Positions 38,279-46,888 of a stretch of 64,000 nt of DNA are shown piece after piece (the first letter of the stretch is position 1; every line of letters starts with the position of its first letter). Origin of the DNA: Oscillospiraceae bacterium. Its GTDB lineage: Bacteria > Bacillota > Clostridia > Oscillospirales > Oscillospiraceae. The translations under genes were made by a program, and so were the position numbers. The stretch is from positions 124,001-188,000 of the forward strand of contig JAFRER010000003.1 of NCBI GenBank assembly GCA_017434755.1, written 5' to 3'. A model generated the notes under the pieces. The model did not search any database. It was not told the DNA's origin and saw only the letters and a list, made by a program, of their open reading frames with translations.

Positions 38279-38761
38279 TCATTTGTATGATTCGGGATCA
38301 TAGATGTGCTGCATCGATGTTTCGGACTGCTCCATCAGTTCGATTGCAGTCCCGTCCGGATCAAATACCCAGCATATCATGCATCCGTCTCCGCCGACCA
38401 TATAACCGTCCGGAGAGGTGACGGGTTTGCTTTTGTCTCCATCGTACCAGAGCTCCAGACCTCTTGAAAGAAGCACTTCGATCATGTTTTTGATATTCGG
38501 AGTCTCAAGAGCGAAATGCCATATGGTCTGATCATAATAGTATTTTGTCGACTCGGGATGGGGATGGGGATTGTCGCCCTTTACAGGCTGGATCTCAAGG
38601 TATTGTCCGTTCGCGATCTTCATATAGTAATTCCAGGGAACTCCGCCGTCTTCACCCATTTTAAAAATGAGCCTGAATCCGAGTTTTTCATAAAAATCGA
38701 TCGTTTTGTCTATGTCATTTGAGTAAATCGTCACGTGAAACAATGATTTGAACAGATCCAT
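38279..38761 (-). CDS. VOC (glyoxalase/bleomycin-resistance fold) family protein
   Basis: 160-residue vicinal-oxygen-chelate protein: FHVTIYSNDIDKTIDFYEKL opens the first beta-alpha-beta module and FDPDGTAIELME ends the second. Possible metal ligands are His9, the conserved His in IWHFALE and the C-terminal Glu of IELME. Substrate unknown. Single gene with its own promoter; the only minus-strand gene between the start of murD and position 44205. Confidence 0.8.
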   Translation of the reverse strand: MDLFKSLFHVTIYSNDIDKTIDFYEKLGFRLIFKMGEDGGVPWNYYMKIANGQYLEIQPVKGDNPHPHPESTKYYYDQTIWHFALETPNIKNMIEVLLSRGLELWYDGDKSKPVTSPDGYMVGGDGCMICWVFDPDGTAIELMEQSETSMQHIYDPESYK

Positions 38762-38799
38762 GTTCCTACCTCTGTCTAAGATGTTTGGATTTTATAGAA

Positions 38800-38828
38800 A
38801 TTGTATCATCTGATCACGGTTTGTTCAA
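38800..38828 (-). promoter_or_regulatory. Promoter of the VOC gene
   Basis: Minus strand TTGAAC (38823-38828), 17 bases, TACAAT (38800-38805), about 39 bases upstream of the start codon. Confidence 0.7.
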
Positions 38829-38856
38829 GCTGTCGAAATGTGTTTAAGGAGATTCG

Positions 38857-40107
38857 ATGAAAAGAATACTTGCTGTTTTTCTCACTGTAATACTGATTAC
38901 TGTTCTGTTCGGCTGTGCGGGGCTTTCTGCTTCCGTTGACGGGGACCAGACTTCCCCGGCCAATGATCCGGCAGGCGCGTTAACTGCGAACGGACCGGGT
39001 GATCAGGGGTCGGGAGAGGATACCGGGAACGGAAACGCACTGCCGGATGAGACGGGAAACGGACAGATCATTATAAAAGTAGAGAATACCGAAATAGAGT
39101 ATTTTTATGCTCCTGACCAGTCCGGTAATCTTATACTGTCTTATATCTGCGAGAAGCCCGTGGTGGAAATCGAGAACAATGAATATGCTTCGGACATGAT
39201 CAACAATTATTTCAATGATCTGGATGAAGAATACCATACCGGTGAAAACCGAGGTTTAGGCAATGAATTCTGTCCGGGAAAAAACCAGATGCTTCAGATG
39301 GCAACGGATAATTATCAGTATTATGTGTATTCCGGGGCGGATCTGACGCTGGAACTCGTCTTCTCCCACTATGTTGACATCGTCAGATGCGATATGCAGG
39401 TTATCAGTTTTGTTTTTACAGACTATATCTTTGACGGAACCGGAAATGGGGTGTTCTATAAATACGCACGGTCCTTTGATTCGTTTTCCGGGAAACTGCT
39501 GGATCTGCCGGAGCATAAGGATTTTGCAAAGATCAGAAAAATCGTCAACGGTACAATTGCCGATTATGCTGAACTTTCCTATGAGAAAGGCTGCTGTTAT
39601 TTTGACAGGGAAGGACTGTCGTTTCTTGTCCGTTCAGATGTCGCTAGTGAAGACGGGTCCCTGTATAAAACGGTCACTGTCCCTTATTCCGCTTTCAGGG
39701 AACTGGATGCTTCGTTCTTCACGGAACCCGGACAATTCCTGCCCGGAAGTGTCAGGATCAGCGCTTCCGCAGCTGATCACAGCGATAAAGTCATAATAGA
39801 CAGAGTTGACGTCAATGCAGATGGCCAGCAGTATTTTCTGATCGTTGAAGGCACAGTATATGATTTCAAGCTTGTCGGCGTACAGTATTCCAACTATGAT
39901 GAAGTCTTCTACAGTAATAACCTGTACTGGATGACGAATTTCCTGTCTGACTGCAAGCTACAGCTCTCGCTTGTGATTCCGGAAGGTATGCCGGATGTGA
40001 TGATCTGTTATACATCTGAAGGTCATGAATACAGTAAATTCATCTCACAGAGCGGTCTGGACGGGACAGTGCTGCTCGTGGATGATTCCATCAGTGCGTT
40101 AGGTTAA
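38857..40107 (+). CDS. Putative lipoprotein with DUF3298/RsiV-like region
   Basis: 416 residues. Signal peptide MKRILAVFLTVILITVLFGC with a lipobox ending at Cys20, then a Gly/Asn/Asp-rich linker (about 25-68) and a folded exported region. The stretch YARSFDSFSGKLLDL and its surroundings resemble the DUF3298 module found in RsiV and PdaC; the C-terminal ~110 residues form a further beta-rich part I do not recognise. Probably anchored on the outer face of the membrane. AAGGAG precedes the ATG. Function unknown; lysozyme- or wall-related sensing is only a guess from DUF3298 relatives. Confidence 0.65.
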   Translation: MKRILAVFLTVILITVLFGCAGLSASVDGDQTSPANDPAGALTANGPGDQGSGEDTGNGNALPDETGNGQIIIKVENTEIEYFYAPDQSGNLILSYICEKPVVEIENNEYASDMINNYFNDLDEEYHTGENRGLGNEFCPGKNQMLQMATDNYQYYVYSGADLTLELVFSHYVDIVRCDMQVISFVFTDYIFDGTGNGVFYKYARSFDSFSGKLLDLPEHKDFAKIRKIVNGTIADYAELSYEKGCCYFDREGLSFLVRSDVASEDGSLYKTVTVPYSAFRELDASFFTEPGQFLPGSVRISASAADHSDKVIIDRVDVNADGQQYFLIVEGTVYDFKLVGVQYSNYDEVFYSNNLYWMTNFLSDCKLQLSLVIPEGMPDVMICYTSEGHEYSKFISQSGLDGTVLLVDDSISALG

Positions 40108-40115
40108 AAAAACTG

Positions 40116-40144
40116 TTGACTTTAATGGTATTAGATGATATTCT
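40116..40144 (+). promoter_or_regulatory. Probable rplU promoter
   Basis: TTGACT (40116-40121), 17 bases, TATTCT (40139-40144), right after the lipoprotein stop and 77 bases upstream of rplU. Confidence 0.6.
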
Positions 40145-40221
40145 ATTCAAGCCGCATTGAAAAGGTTTAAGTCTTTACAGCACCTTTAGAGCGAGTCCTG
40201 ATTATGAAAGGGGTATAATTT
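40145..40221 (+). promoter_or_regulatory. rplU 5' leader, candidate L21 autoregulatory element
   Basis: A leader of about 75 bases between the promoter and the GTG start. AAAGGT (40161-40166) can pair with ACCTTT (40182-40187), giving a 6-bp stem with a 15-base loop. An L21 leader RNA upstream of rplU is known in Bacillota, so the position fits; I could not match its consensus by eye. Confidence 0.35.
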
Positions 40222-40536
40222 GTGAAGAATGCAGTCGTAGTATCGGGCGGAAAACAGTACCGCGTCTCCGAGGGTGATGTGATATATGTTGAGAAGCTTG
40301 ATGTTGCCGCAGGTGAGAACGTCAAGTTCGATCAGGTTCTGTCTGTCATTGACGGAGATATCGTCAAGATCGGTACTCCCAATGTCGAAGGGGCTACTGT
40401 TTCGGCCAATGTCGTGAAAAACGGCAAGAGTCCCAAGATCCGCGTTTATAAGATGAAACCGAAAAAAGGTTACCGCAGGACGCAGGGCCACAGACAGCCG
40501 TACACGAAGGTCCAGATCGAATCGATCAATTATTGA
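40222..40536 (+). CDS. rplU: 50S ribosomal protein L21
   Basis: 104 residues with [14 protein letters not shown] at the N-terminus and [17 protein letters not shown] at the C-terminus. Starts with GTG 40222, preceded by AAAGGGG 9 bases upstream. No gene lies in the 39 bases between L21 and L27, where Bacillota normally carry prp. Confidence 0.97.
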   Translation: MKNAVVVSGGKQYRVSEGDVIYVEKLDVAAGENVKFDQVLSVIDGDIVKIGTPNVEGATVSANVVKNGKSPKIRVYKMKPKKGYRRTQGHRQPYTKVQIESINY

Positions 40537-40575
40537 TTTCCACAACTGAATTTGACAATTGGAGGTGTAAGTTTA

Positions 40576-40839
40576 ATGGCACATAAAAAGGGAATGGGTT
40601 CTACCAAGAACGGACGTGACAGTGAATCTAAACGTCTTGGCACCAAAAGGGCTGACGGACAGTTTGTCCTTGCCGGAAACATCCTTGTCAGACAGCGTGG
40701 AACGAAGATCCATCCGGGAACAAATGTCGGTAAAGGGAAAGACGATACCCTGTTTGCCCTCGTTGATGGTAAAGTGAAGTTTGAACGCCTGGGCAAGGAC
40801 CGTAAAAAGGTCTCTGTTTACGAAGAGATAGCTCAGTAA
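40576..40839 (+). CDS. rpmA: 50S ribosomal protein L27 (no N-terminal extension)
   Basis: 87 residues from ATG 40576, with GGAGGTG 8 bases upstream. The N-terminus is [16 protein letters not shown], as in proteobacterial L27, not the longer cleavable form ending FFA|(S/H)KKG known from Staphylococcus and most Bacillota. A TTG at 40552 could add eight residues (MTIGGVSL), but these do not resemble the Prp cleavage site and lack a ribosome binding site. Confidence 0.96.
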   Translation: MAHKKGMGSTKNGRDSESKRLGTKRADGQFVLAGNILVRQRGTKIHPGTNVGKGKDDTLFALVDGKVKFERLGKDRKKVSVYEEIAQ

Positions 40840-40846
40840 TCGGACG

Positions 40847-40877
40847 GAAGCCGGACATAAGTCCGGCTTCGTATTTT
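40847..40877 (+). terminator. Terminator or attenuator between rpmA and obgE
   Basis: Perfect 10-bp stem (40847-40856 with 40861-40870, loop ATAA) followed by GTATTTTTATT. The tail is interrupted by GTA, so it may only partly stop transcription into obgE, which has no clear promoter of its own. Confidence 0.65.
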
Positions 40878-40893
40878 TATTCGGAGGTGTATT

Positions 40894-42177
40894 ATGAGCT
40901 CCGGCTTTGTTGATAAAGCAAGGATCACGATAAAAAGCGGGAACGGCGGAAACGGCGCTGTTGCTTTTCATCGTGAAAAATATGTCGCTTCAGGCGGACC
41001 CGACGGAGGGGACGGCGGAAACGGCGGAGATGTTGTGTTTGTTCCGGATGATAGTTTGACAACTCTGCTTGATTTCCGGTACAAAAGGAAATATGTCGCC
41101 GAAAACGGCGAGGACGGACAGGGAAAAAGATGCTCCGGCAAAGACGGCAGATCCCTGTATATCAAAGTTCCGAGAGGAACTGTCATAAGAGACTATGAGT
41201 CGGGCAGCATCATGCATGATATGTCCGACGGCATCTGCTGGACTGCGGCGAAAGGAGGACGAGGCGGATGGGGGAATATCCATTTTGCCACGCCTGCAAG
41301 GCAGACTCCCAGATTTGCCAAACCGGGACTTCCCGGCGAGTCTTTTGATATCGTTCTTGAGCTGAAACTGCTAGCGGATGTCGGATTGATCGGGTTTCCG
41401 AACGTAGGAAAGTCCACGTTTCTGTCCGTAGTAAGTAAAGCGCATCCGAAGATCGCCAACTATCATTTCACAACGCTGTTCCCGAATCTGGGCGTCGTTT
41501 ATGTTAATGACGGGAACTCGTTCGTTCTTGCCGATATTCCCGGAATTATCGAAGGTGCTTCCTCCGGCGCTGGTCTTGGGACAGAGTTTCTGAGACATAT
41601 AGAGCGGTGCAGACTGTTTGTCCACATTATCGATGTTTCCGGTTCGGAAGGGAGAGATCCGCTGGATGATTACAGGAAGATCAACGATGAACTTAGAAAA
41701 CATGATGAGAAGCTCATGGACAGACCACAGATTGTTGTTGCGAATAAAGCTGATCTGATCTCGGAAGATGACACTGCGGTGGATCAACTCAGATCGGAAG
41801 CGGAAAAAGACGGTTATCCTTTTTTCCTCTGCAGCGCGGTCTCCCATTCAGGAATAAAGCCGGTCATCGATAAATGCTATGAGATGCTCTCCTGCATCCC
41901 CGTTCCCGGACCATATGAAGCTGATTATGTTCCGAAGCTTCCGACAGGCGGATCTGCTGAAGATCTTCAGATCACAGAGAATGACGGAGTCTGGATCATT
42001 GAAGGGGATTGGATCAGAAAGCTGATCGCAAGGATCAATTTCAGCGATTATGAAAGCCGTATGTATTTTGACAGACTCCTCCGGGAATCAGGGGTCTTTG
42101 CAAGACTTGAGAACATGGGCATACGTGACGAAGACACGGTCAGTATATATGATTTAACATTTGACTATAAAGAATAG
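40894..42177 (+). CDS. obgE: GTPase ObgE
   Basis: Essential GTPase for 50S assembly and stress control. 427 residues: Gly-rich Obg fold (about 1-158), G domain with GFPNVGKSTF, DIPGIIEGAS and NKADL, and a C-terminal OCT domain (about 345-427) typical of Bacillota. Strong GGAGGTG before the ATG. rplU-rpmA-obgE order is conserved. Confidence 0.97.
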   Translation: MSSGFVDKARITIKSGNGGNGAVAFHREKYVASGGPDGGDGGNGGDVVFVPDDSLTTLLDFRYKRKYVAENGEDGQGKRCSGKDGRSLYIKVPRGTVIRDYESGSIMHDMSDGICWTAAKGGRGGWGNIHFATPARQTPRFAKPGLPGESFDIVLELKLLADVGLIGFPNVGKSTFLSVVSKAHPKIANYHFTTLFPNLGVVYVNDGNSFVLADIPGIIEGASSGAGLGTEFLRHIERCRLFVHIIDVSGSEGRDPLDDYRKINDELRKHDEKLMDRPQIVVANKADLISEDDTAVDQLRSEAEKDGYPFFLCSAVSHSGIKPVIDKCYEMLSCIPVPGPYEADYVPKLPTGGSAEDLQITENDGVWIIEGDWIRKLIARINFSDYESRMYFDRLLRESGVFARLENMGIRDEDTVSIYDLTFDYKE

Positions 42178-42232
42178 AGAGATTATAGTTAATTCGTAAC
42201 ATCGGGATCCCGCTTTTAAGAGGAGCAGAGTG

Positions 42233-44161
42233 ATGGGAAAGCATGTCACAAAGAAGAACAGTTCAATTGGCAGGAAGATCAAAGAATCGGTCGCCATTAT
42301 CTCTGAATACGATAAACACAGGGAGATCACGCTGTCGGATTATATCAAGCTCGCTGCCGCTGCCGCGATTCTGATAATCGTAAGCTTTTTCAAAGTCAGC
42401 GGTATTGTTGAGCTCCTTGCTTATCTGATCCCGTTCTTTCTCGTTTCGTATGATGTTTTCTTTTCTGCGATCCGCAAGATCAATTCGGGCAGATTTCCTT
42501 CTGATGAAGCGCTTGTGTTAGGCTGCTCAATTTTGTGTTTTGCAATCGGAAGCTATACGGAAGCAGTCGCTGTCGTTATTGCCTATAAGATAAGCCTCAT
42601 CCTTGAAGATGCTATCGAAAAGAAGCTCAAACAGACGGACGGGCGATTAAATGTCGGCAATCCGGTTGAATGTATGATTCATACTCCGGAGGGTGGGATC
42701 CGATTTGATTCCGCCGATCTCAGGATCGATGATATTGTATCGGTCGGGAATGATGATCCGGTCCCACTCGATGGAATGATAGAAAGCGGAAGAGGAGCAT
42801 TTGAGTATACTGCCCTGACCGGCGAGGATTCTTCCGTTATCCTCAGACCGGACGATTACGTGGCTGAAGGATGCATAAACAGATCCGGAAACCCCGCTAC
42901 CATACGGATCACGGCGGAAGTGCAGGAATCCACGGGACATGTCTTGAGGGAACGCATCCGGTCTTCTTCAGAAGAAAGCTCTGATCTTGAAAGGCTTGTA
43001 TATAATGTGCTGAAGTATTTCAGCATATTCTCCGTACCTGCGGCAGTAATCATTGCGCTCATTCCCGGCATCATAACGGATATGTGGTTCGACTGGATCA
43101 GCAGAGCCGTGATCATACTGTTTATATCACAGATCAGGATCATTAAGAAGATCATCCTCTATCTTTTCAGATCCGGGATCATCCGTTCTGCTTTCAAGGG
43201 CATCTATATTATGAACAATAAGGTGCTGGAAAGGATAAGCCGATCAGAAACCTTCGTGTTTGAAAAATCCGGGGTGATCACGGAAGGCGAATATGTGATC
43301 AAAAATGTCTACCCCTCAGAGATAAGTGAGACAGAGCTGCTCCATATAGCCGCAAAAGCGGAGAGCCTTTCCGGGCATCCCCTTGCAAAAGCCTTGTTGA
43401 GAACAGTCGATAGCGGTGACCTGAAAAAGTATTCCATCGACCGGTTCGAAGAGTATCCCGGAAGAGGAGTAAGTGCCTTCATAAACGGGAAAAAAGTATA
43501 TGCCGGAAAGTATTCGTTTGTTTCCGCTTTCTGCGATGCGCACACTTATTCCGACAGTGCAGGAACAAATATCCATGTTTGTATAGACGGGAAGTATTCG
43601 GGTCTGATCACCTTCAGTGACCGTGTTAAGGAAGGCGCTTTCGATGCATTGGAAAAGCTTAGATCCGGTCGGACGGCAAAACTCGTTATGCTGACGGGCG
43701 ATTCTGCAGTCAGTTCAAGAAAAATGGCTGCGTCGCTGAACTTTGATATGATCAAGGCTGAAACAACACCGGAAGATAAAAAGAACTCGCTGGATTACCT
43801 TATTAAAAACAAAAACAAGGGAACGTGGGTGACCTTTGTCGGAAACAACAGGACCGAAGATGAGATCTATGAAAGCGCGGATGTGGCTGTCAGTTATGTT
43901 TCATTAAAGGACTTCCCGCTGATTAAGGATTCTGCAGACGTTCTGATCTTCAGCAGAAGCATCGGTAAAATAGCAGATACCGTTAAGCTGTCCGATGCAG
44001 TGATTGGCAGTGTTAAACTGTCGACCGTGCTTATCGCGTCGATCAAGGCGCTGGTGCTGCTGTTTGGCATTACGGGCTTATTGCCTGTTTTGGCGGCTGT
44101 CATTACCGACGCTGTTGTTAGCGTAATGGTCACTGTTTATATGCTGTATATCCGGAAATAA
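42233..44161 (+). CDS. P1B-type ATPase homologue lacking catalytic motifs
   Basis: 642 residues (ATG 42233, AGGAG 7 bases upstream; a GTG at 42230 is in frame). Overall layout is that of a metal-transporting P-type ATPase: membrane helices about 40-80, 94-125, 262-312 and 590-640, an actuator domain with intact TALTGED (196-198 TGE), an HP motif SGHPLAKAL (382-383), PGRGVSA, and VMLTGD (486-490). Three essential motifs are changed: the phosphorylation motif DKTGT reads EKSGV (344-348), the membrane CPC is replaced by ISQ (about 298-300), and GDGxNDxP reads GNNRTEDE (537-544). The frame is open, so this is a probable pseudoenzyme, not a decayed gene. Ends at a terminator; 55 bases after obgE. 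Confidence 0.85.
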   Translation: MGKHVTKKNSSIGRKIKESVAIISEYDKHREITLSDYIKLAAAAAILIIVSFFKVSGIVELLAYLIPFFLVSYDVFFSAIRKINSGRFPSDEALVLGCSILCFAIGSYTEAVAVVIAYKISLILEDAIEKKLKQTDGRLNVGNPVECMIHTPEGGIRFDSADLRIDDIVSVGNDDPVPLDGMIESGRGAFEYTALTGEDSSVILRPDDYVAEGCINRSGNPATIRITAEVQESTGHVLRERIRSSSEESSDLERLVYNVLKYFSIFSVPAAVIIALIPGIITDMWFDWISRAVIILFISQIRIIKKIILYLFRSGIIRSAFKGIYIMNNKVLERISRSETFVFEKSGVITEGEYVIKNVYPSEISETELLHIAAKAESLSGHPLAKALLRTVDSGDLKKYSIDRFEEYPGRGVSAFINGKKVYAGKYSFVSAFCDAHTYSDSAGTNIHVCIDGKYSGLITFSDRVKEGAFDALEKLRSGRTAKLVMLTGDSAVSSRKMAASLNFDMIKAETTPEDKKNSLDYLIKNKNKGTWVTFVGNNRTEDEIYESADVAVSYVSLKDFPLIKDSADVLIFSRSIGKIADTVKLSDAVIGSVKLSTVLIASIKALVLLFGITGLLPVLAAVITDAVVSVMVTVYMLYIRK

Positions 44162-44164
44162 AAA

Positions 44165-44197
44165 AACGAAAGCTGTAAGTAGCTTTCGTTATTTTAT
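44165..44197. terminator. Bidirectional terminator, pseudo-ATPase / membrane protein
   Basis: Perfect 10-bp stem (44165-44174 with 44181-44190, loop GTAAGT) flanked by A6 upstream and ATTTTATT downstream. Serves the plus-strand ATPase homologue and the convergent gene at 44206-44697. Confidence 0.8.
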
Positions 44198-44205
44198 TAT
44201 TCCGA

Positions 44206-44697
44206 TCAGTCTTTGAAGTCCGGGATGAATGAGTCCGAAATGTTCATTTCATGCAGGCGGACCTTCATCTGGCTTATTTTTTTATTATACATCGCCGTCC
44301 GCAGTTCATCATCCTGTACGAATCTGTAATAGGCGGAACAGAATGATTCAAACATGGCTCTGTTCCGGGGGTTAAGGCTTTTTATACTCGTTGCAAAGGA
44401 AATCAGGGCTCCTGCGAAGAATGCGATTATATAGTAATAATGTTTTCTGCAGAGAAAGATCACGACAGCTGCTATTACAATGCATACAGCTAATGAAGCG
44501 AATACGGAAACGCCTGTATACTTTCTGGCGTTCGGACTTATCAGGTCTTCGTTTACAGACCTCATCTTTTTGAGAGTCGGGTAGGCGGTCGTAAAGTTAT
44601 AGATGAATTGTCTGAAGAATAAATAGTACCAGAGCCATCCCACAAAAAGAATAAAAGCTCCGAGCATGATCTTTACTGGAAGAGACGAAGCAGCCAT
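44206..44697 (-). CDS. Hypothetical membrane protein (three helices)
   Basis: 163 residues, not recognised. Predicted helices at about 9-30 (MLGAFILFVGWLWYYLFF), 65-83 and 87-104; the C-terminal third is soluble, charged and helical, ending DSFIPDFKD. Monocistronic, with a good promoter and an RBS (GGAGG upstream of the start). It lies convergent to the ATPase homologue and divergent from asp23. Confidence 0.7.
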   Translation of the reverse strand: MAASSLPVKIMLGAFILFVGWLWYYLFFRQFIYNFTTAYPTLKKMRSVNEDLISPNARKYTGVSVFASLAVCIVIAAVVIFLCRKHYYYIIAFFAGALISFATSIKSLNPRNRAMFESFCSAYYRFVQDDELRTAMYNKKISQMKVRLHEMNISDSFIPDFKD

Positions 44698-44731
44698 AGT
44701 ATAACCTCCGGACGGTTTAAAACTGTTTTGG

Positions 44732-44760
44732 ATTATAATATACTTTTCCTTCTAATGCAA
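44732..44760 (-). promoter_or_regulatory. Promoter of the 163-residue membrane protein
   Basis: Minus strand TTGCAT (44755-44760), 17 bases, consensus TATAAT (44732-44737), about 34 bases from the start codon. Confidence 0.75.
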
Positions 44761-44852
44761 GAATGCTTGCATTCTTTATAGCGCGTGACACTTTATTTTT
44801 GCATATTTATATGGTATTATACATAACACATTTACAAGGAGATTTATGCCTT

Positions 44853-45215
44853 ATGTCAGATAAATACATTTCCATACCGCACGAGTCGGGCAGCGTGAAT
44901 ATTTCGGAAGATGTGATTGTCAGTCTTGTTCAGAATGCGGTGAATGAGGTGGATGGAGTCGCGGGCTTTGCATATACTGCCGGGAATGAGCTCGCGGAAC
45001 TGATCGGCCTAAAAACAGTTCAGAAGGGCATCAAAGTCCAGTTCGATGAAACAAGGATCATTGTTGATGCGATCATAACCGTGAAATATGGTGAGAATAT
45101 TGTGAAAGTAGCACAGGATGTTCAGAACAGAGTAAGTGCCCTTATCGTTTCCACGACCGGGATCGATGATGCGCAGATCAATATCCATGTTTCCGGTATC
45201 TCGTTTGCTAAATAA
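44853..45215 (+). CDS. Asp23/Gls24 family envelope stress protein
   Basis: 120 residues from ATG 44853 (AAGGAGAT 9 bases upstream); the frame is open further upstream but that part is not family-like. Motifs: GSVNISEDVIVSLVQNAVNE, VDAIITVKYGENI and VSALIVSTTGI. Asp23 proteins form membrane-associated complexes in Gram-positive envelopes. Conserved position before nusB, as in B. subtilis yqhY. Confidence 0.92.
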   Translation: MSDKYISIPHESGSVNISEDVIVSLVQNAVNEVDGVAGFAYTAGNELAELIGLKTVQKGIKVQFDETRIIVDAIITVKYGENIVKVAQDVQNRVSALIVSTTGIDDAQINIHVSGISFAK

Positions 45216-45223
45216 TTGATGCT

Positions 45224-45676
45224 ATGACCAGGACCATTGCCAGACAGATAGCTGTCAGGATCTGCTATTCGGCGGACTTCCTGAAAGAAGATCCGGATAT
45301 ACTGCTGAATGATTTTTTTTCGCCGGATCATTACAGTTCACTTTCCGATTCCGATGCGGTTTATAATGAATCACCGGATGACATTCAGATGGAGTATATA
45401 ACGAATCTCCTCCGAAACGTGTATCTGCATGCCGAAGAAATAGACGACAGGATAGCTTCTTTTTCTGAAAAAAGAAAACTCGAGAGGATACCCAGGACAG
45501 CTTTGGCCGTGCTCCGGTGCGCGGTTTGTGAGCTGCTTTATTTTGAAGATATTCCGGCCTCCGTCACCATCAATGAAGCTGTTGAGATTGCAAAGACTTT
45601 TGACAGTCCCGAGACAGTAGCATTTATAAACGGTCTTCTGGGCTCTGTTTACAGATCGCTCTCAGAACTCCCATGA
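45224..45676 (+). CDS. nusB: Transcription antitermination factor NusB
   Basis: All-helical RNA-binding factor for rRNA antitermination with NusE (S10). 150 residues with an ARQIAVRICYSADF N-terminus, IPRTALAVLRCAVCELLYF and the signature ASVTINEAVEIAKTFDSPET near the C-terminus. Overlaps xseA by 4 bases. Confidence 0.94.
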   Translation: MTRTIARQIAVRICYSADFLKEDPDILLNDFFSPDHYSSLSDSDAVYNESPDDIQMEYITNLLRNVYLHAEEIDDRIASFSEKRKLERIPRTALAVLRCAVCELLYFEDIPASVTINEAVEIAKTFDSPETVAFINGLLGSVYRSLSELP

Positions 45677-46887
45677 GTACGGAGTCCAATGCTTTTACCG
45701 TCAGTTCTTTAAATGCATACATAAAGGGTTGTTTCGACACGGATGAGAATCTGCAGTCTGTATTTGTAAAAGGAGAGATATCCAACTATAAATACCATTC
45801 TTCCGGACATCATTATTTCTCTTTAAAGGATCCCGACAGCTCGCTTCGATGTGTTCTGTTTAAAAACAACGCTTTCGGGCTTCGGTTCAGACCGGAAAAC
45901 GGGCTGAAAGTGATCCTGTACGGCAGAGTATCGGTTTATACCCGGGACGGTTCCTATCAGTTCTACTGTCAGAAAATGATCCCGGACGGCACAGGCGATC
46001 TTCAGATAGCCTTTGAACAGCTTAAGAACAGACTGAACAATGAGGGACTGTTTGACTATAAGCATAAAAAACTGCTTCCGGAATATCCGGGCAGGATCGC
46101 TGTGATCACTTCCCGGACAGGTGCGGTCGTTCATGATATACTCAACATTCTGAATAAAAGATGGCCTCTCGCTGCCGTTCTTGTCGTTCCGGTGAGTGTT
46201 CAGGGACAGGATGCACCGTCGGATATATCTTCTGCTATCCGGTATGTTAATCAGCATTCTCTTGCGGATCTGATCATTACCGGCAGAGGCGGAGGATCGA
46301 TCGAAGATCTTTGGGCATTCAACACGGAAGAAGTCTGTAAAGCGATTTATGATTCAGCTGTCCCGGTCATCACGGCAGTCGGCCATGAACCGGATGTAAC
46401 CTTATCCGATTATGTATCCGATCTGAGGGCGTCTACGCCTTCCAATGCGGCAGAACTTGCAGTACCGGATATGGATGAGATGCGGGAGAGACTGACTGCA
46501 GTCAGATCCCGATTATGCTTATATTCCGGGAAAAAACTCTCAGAGTGCAGGCGCGGACTTGATCGATTATGCAGAGGGACTGTATTCTCTCATCCTGCGT
46601 CATTATATCAGGATTACAGGCAGAATCTGGATCAAATCTATGATGCTATGATCAGTCACGTATCTGATTATATTAAAGAGAAGAAGAGTATTGTATGCAT
46701 TGCGGATGGCAGGATAAAGGCATTAAACCCCATGGGCGTTCTTGCCAGAGGTTATTCTGTTGCTTTAAAGGACGGCAAAGCAGTCTCTTCTTTGAGCCAG
46801 CTGCATGAAAAAGATATCATCAGCCTGCTGTTATGCGACGGCAGTGCTGAATGCGAAGTAAAAAGGACCAGTCAATCGGAGCAGTAA
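45673..46887 (+). CDS. xseA: Exodeoxyribonuclease VII large subunit
   Basis: Single-strand-specific exonuclease large subunit. 404 residues: N-terminal OB fold (VKGEISNYKYHSSGHHYFSL), catalytic region with ITSRTGAVVHDIL, TGRGGGSIEDLWAFN and VGHEPDVTL, then a coiled-coil C-terminal part. Followed one base later by xseB. Confidence 0.96.
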   Translation: MSTESNAFTVSSLNAYIKGCFDTDENLQSVFVKGEISNYKYHSSGHHYFSLKDPDSSLRCVLFKNNAFGLRFRPENGLKVILYGRVSVYTRDGSYQFYCQKMIPDGTGDLQIAFEQLKNRLNNEGLFDYKHKKLLPEYPGRIAVITSRTGAVVHDILNILNKRWPLAAVLVVPVSVQGQDAPSDISSAIRYVNQHSLADLIITGRGGGSIEDLWAFNTEEVCKAIYDSAVPVITAVGHEPDVTLSDYVSDLRASTPSNAAELAVPDMDEMRERLTAVRSRLCLYSGKKLSECRRGLDRLCRGTVFSHPASLYQDYRQNLDQIYDAMISHVSDYIKEKKSIVCIADGRIKALNPMGVLARGYSVALKDGKAVSSLSQLHEKDIISLLLCDGSAECEVKRTSQSEQ

Positions 46888-46888
46888 A

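Noticed and set aside
42203-42212. CGGGATCCCG palindrome before the pseudo-ATPase, followed by CTTTT
   Set aside because: A perfect palindrome with no loop cannot form a normal terminator hairpin, and the T run is short.
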